Source of the DNA: an uncultured Collinsella sp.
GTDB taxonomy: Bacteria; Actinomycetota; Coriobacteriia; Coriobacteriales; Coriobacteriaceae
Direction of reading: 5' to 3'
Assembly: GCA_958421035.1 (NCBI GenBank)
Contig: CATZKS010000109.1
Span: 1-6,970 of the forward strand
Length of the DNA stretch: 6,970 nucleotides
Position numbers and translations under genes: made by a program. This document shows, piece after piece, positions 5,211 through 6,970 of this stretch. The notes under the pieces were generated by a model that was given only the letters and a program-made list of their open reading frames with translations, was not told the origin of the DNA and did no database searches. Numbering within the stretch: position 1 is the stretch's first letter; each line of letters opens with the position of its first letter.

Positions 5211-6782
5211 ATGGACGTCGCCGCATTTTTGCTGGCTCTTGTGCCTATCATCTGGCTTGTCGTGATGCTGCTGTGCTTTAAATGGCCGGCCTGGAAAGCC
5301 GCCATTGGTTCGTTTGTTCTTTCGTGCGTGCTCGCCTTTGCGTGGTGGCATTTGCCGGTGGCGCAGATAGCCACGGCCTCGCTCGAGGGCTTTTTGATGG
5401 CGCTGTGGCCCATCGTGCTCGTAATTATTGCCGCGGTGTTCACGTATAACCTGTGCGTGCGCACGGGCGCCATGGACGTGATCGGCAGCATGATCACCTC
5501 CATCAGCAGCGATCGTCGTCTGCTGGCGCTGCTTGTGGCCTGGTGCTTCGGTGGCTTTATGGAGGGCATGGCCGGCTTTGGTACCGCCGTTGCCATTCCC
5601 GCCGGCATGCTCGCGGGCCTTGGTTTTGAGGCCGTGCCTGCCGTGCTGATCTGCCTGCTAGCCAACGGTGTGCCCACGCCCTACGGCTCTATCGGCATTC
5701 CTACGGTGTCCGTTGCCGACCTGGTGGGCCTGGATTCCCTGCATTTGGCTACCGTTCAGCTGGTGCAGCTCGCGCCCTTCTTTGTGGCGATGCCGCTGCT
5801 TATTGTGCTGGTTGCGGGTCGTGTTGCCGATGACCAGGGCAATGTTGCGAGCGTGAGCGAGCGCCTGCACGGCGTAGCCGGCGTGGCACTGCTTTCCGGC
5901 GTGTCCTTTGTAGGTGCGGCCCTGGTCGTTGCCATGTTTGTGGGTCCCGAGCTTGCCGTAGTCGTGGGCTCCATCGTGTCACTTGCGCTGACTGCCGTGC
6001 TCGCCATGCGTACCGAGAAATCGGGGCATTTGGATGCGCGCTTCCATATGAATATCGATTCCGGCGAGCAGCTCACCCTTAAATCGGCGCTTTCGGCCTG
6101 GTCGTGCTTCATTCTGATTTTTGTACTGCTGCTGGGTACGTCCAACCTGGTGCCCGCCGTGCATGCCGCGCTTGCGCCCTTTGCAAGCCACGTGCAGGTG
6201 TATTGCGGCGAGAACCCCGGTACGCTTACGTTTTCGTGGATTAACACGCCGGGTGTTTGGATCTTCCTGGCCGCGTTTATCGGCGGTGCGATTCAGGGCG
6301 CTTCGCCGCGTCTGATGGGCGAGGTGCTGGCCGCGACTGTGAAGCAGATGATGCCGACGGTGATCACGATGCTTTCGGTGCTGGGCTGTGCCAAGGTGAT
6401 GGGCTATGCGGGCATGATCTCTTCGATCAGCGCGTTCTGCATCGCCGTCGCCGGTGGGCTGTACCCGATTCTGGCTCCGTGGATCGGCGCAGTCGGTGCG
6501 TTTGTGACCGGCTCGGGCACGTCCTCGGGCATGCTGTTTGGCCCCATTCAGAGCCAGGCTGCCACTGCGCTGGGTGTGAGCGACTACTGGATGGTCGCGT
6601 TGAACGCCCTGGGCGTCGCCGCCGGTAAGATGATCTCGCCGCAGACCCTCGCCATTGGTCTTGCCGCCGTGCTCGTGCGCGGTAAGGATGCCGAACTCCT
6701 GGGCGCCGTCCTGCCCTACGCCGCCGGCATGCTGGTCCTGATGAGCGCCATAGCCATGCTCGGCCAAGGCCTGCCGCTGTAG
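5211..6782 (+). CDS. lldP: L-lactate permease, LctP/LldP family
   Basis: This is an inner-membrane carrier of the lactate permease family (TC 2.A.14), which takes up lactate, and in some members glycolate, with protons. Export during fermentation is also possible. The 523-residue product is almost entirely hydrophobic, with about 12-14 membrane segments, close to the family's usual 530-560. Hallmarks are FMEGMAGFGTAVAIPAGML (116-134), LLANGVPTPYGSIGIPT (149-165), GTSSGMLFGPIQSQAA (436-451) and GKMISPQTLAIG (472-483). ATG at 5211 follows AAGGAG (5196-5201) with 9-base spacing. The gene is intact and stands alone, divergent from the broken flippase. No lactate dehydrogenase or lutABC-type gene is next to it in the window. 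The stop TAG overlaps the first base of the palindrome cluster downstream. Substrate assignment to lactate is by family and not proven. Confidence 0.9.
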   Translation: MDVAAFLLALVPIIWLVVMLLCFKWPAWKAAIGSFVLSCVLAFAWWHLPVAQIATASLEGFLMALWPIVLVIIAAVFTYNLCVRTGAMDVIGSMITSISSDRRLLALLVAWCFGGFMEGMAGFGTAVAIPAGMLAGLGFEAVPAVLICLLANGVPTPYGSIGIPTVSVADLVGLDSLHLATVQLVQLAPFFVAMPLLIVLVAGRVADDQGNVASVSERLHGVAGVALLSGVSFVGAALVVAMFVGPELAVVVGSIVSLALTAVLAMRTEKSGHLDARFHMNIDSGEQLTLKSALSAWSCFILIFVLLLGTSNLVPAVHAALAPFASHVQVYCGENPGTLTFSWINTPGVWIFLAAFIGGAIQGASPRLMGEVLAATVKQMMPTVITMLSVLGCAKVMGYAGMISSISAFCIAVAGGLYPILAPWIGAVGAFVTGSGTSSGMLFGPIQSQAATALGVSDYWMVALNALGVAAGKMISPQTLAIGLAAVLVRGKDAELLGAVLPYAAGMLVLMSAIAMLGQGLPL

Positions 6783-6841
6783 TCGGCACTTAGGGACGTT
6801 CCTTATGTGCCGGCACTTTGGGAACGTCCCTAAGTGCCGGC
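6782..6841. repeat. REP-like double unit: two inverted 27-base palindromes, 21-bp overall arms
   Basis: Positions 6782-6802 pair with 6821-6841 over 21 positions with a single T-G wobble, around an 18-base loop. The block is better described as two abutting 27-base units, 6785-6811 and 6812-6838, in opposite orientation. When one is reversed they agree at 24 of 27 positions. Each unit is itself palindromic, with GGCAC/GTGCC arms around a GGGACGTTCC-type core. The block begins at the last base of the permease stop codon. No T tract follows, so it is not a standard terminator, but it could protect the mRNA 3' end. The layout resembles REP/BIME elements. Confidence 0.75.
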
Positions 6842-6845
6842 ATCC

Positions 6846-6885
6846 GGGGACACTCCTTGAATGTTGTCTGTTCAAGAGTGTCCCC
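6846..6885. repeat. GGGGACACTC hairpin, 15-bp stem with one bulge
   Basis: GGGGACACTC (6846-6855) pairs with GAGTGTCCCC (6876-6885). After a bulged C at 6856, TTGAA (6857-6861) pairs with TTCAA (6871-6875), leaving a 9-base loop. It lies 4 bases beyond the previous palindrome pair. The GTCCC end resembles the GGGAC core of the neighbouring units, suggesting a related repeat type. No T run follows. Confidence 0.7.
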
Positions 6886-6891
6886 AATGAC

Positions 6892-6920
6892 TAGTCGTTT
6901 AAAAGCGTCCCTAACGACTA
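6892..6920. repeat. TAGTCGTT/AACGACTA hairpin with CGTCCCTAA core
   Basis: TAGTCGTT (6892-6899) pairs perfectly with AACGACTA (6913-6920) around a 13-base loop. The loop and arm include CGTCCCTAA (6906-6914), identical to 6825-6833 in the double unit. It stands in the same relation to the right-hand arm, although the arm sequences differ. This supports one repeat family in which the core is kept and the arms change together. Confidence 0.6.
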
Positions 6921-6970
6921 AGCCGCTTGCCTGCGATTTTTGACCGTTGGGCGGGCGCTTCGCCGTTGCC
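6921..6970. other. End of window, no supported feature
   Basis: The last 50 bases hold no supported feature. On the minus strand two frames stay open from the window edge to stops near 6911-6922, so the 3' end of a leftward gene is possible, but the peptide tails match nothing I recognise. No terminator with a convincing stem is seen; a lone T5 at 6936-6940 has no matching hairpin. Confidence 0.2.

Noticed and set aside
6782..6841. Ordinary rho-independent terminator of lldP
   Set aside because: The stem is strong but no T-rich run follows on either side; repeat structure explains it better, though it may still affect the mRNA end.
5979..6887. Minus-strand open frame of 302 codons opposite the lactate permease
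   Set aside because: It starts inside the palindrome cluster, is antisense to a gene with all LctP hallmarks, and has shadow-frame composition (His, Arg and Gln rich).
6782..6920. CRISPR array
   Set aside because: The repeats are palindromic, inverted relative to each other, abutting and of differing arm sequence; there are no regular direct repeats with unique spacers and no cas genes.

Overview
The window reads as ordinary chromosome of a moderately high-GC anaerobic actinobacterium. Codon use, strong purine-rich ribosome sites, the particular gene families and the GGGAC-type intergenic palindromes suggest Coriobacteriia, perhaps a Collinsella-like gut bacterium. This taxonomic reading is inference; no marker gene is present to prove it.

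Layout. Positions 1-135 hold the first 45 codons of serC (phosphoserine aminotransferase) on the minus strand, cut by the window edge. Upstream of it, also on the minus strand, lie a possible tiny ORF (270-362) and a complete NhaP2/CvrA-type K+/H+ antiporter with two C-terminal RCK_C domains (362-1963). A 253-base divergent region (1964-2216) carries a good plus-strand promoter, overlapping palindromes and a leader hairpin for the next gene, a PPP-family metallophosphoesterase (2217-3056).

Positions 3057-3451 are non-coding. They hold several hairpins, a rho-independent terminator (3193-3236) and a 123-base element bounded by perfect 18-base inverted repeats (3250-3372) that looks like a MITE or another mobile palindromic repeat. 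Beyond this, on the minus strand, is a polysaccharide/O-antigen-type flippase (3452-5032). A single in-frame TAG, most simply a CAG-to-TAG change, splits it into 359 codons and about 166 codons. A divergent 178-base region then leads to a complete LctP/LldP-family lactate permease (5211-6782).

The last 188 bases (6783-6970) are packed with palindromes. Two abutting 27-base units in opposite orientation form a 21-base-pair inverted repeat that touches the permease stop codon. A 15-base-pair GGGGACACTC hairpin and an 8-base-pair hairpin follow. The fourth hairpin shares the core CGTCCCTAA with the first pair, although its arms differ in sequence and still pair. This looks like a cluster of REP-like elements.

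The genes do not form one pathway: they are housekeeping transport (K+/H+, lactate), serine synthesis, a phosphatase and an envelope flippase. The parts most worth a second look are the two repeat systems and the amber-interrupted flippase.
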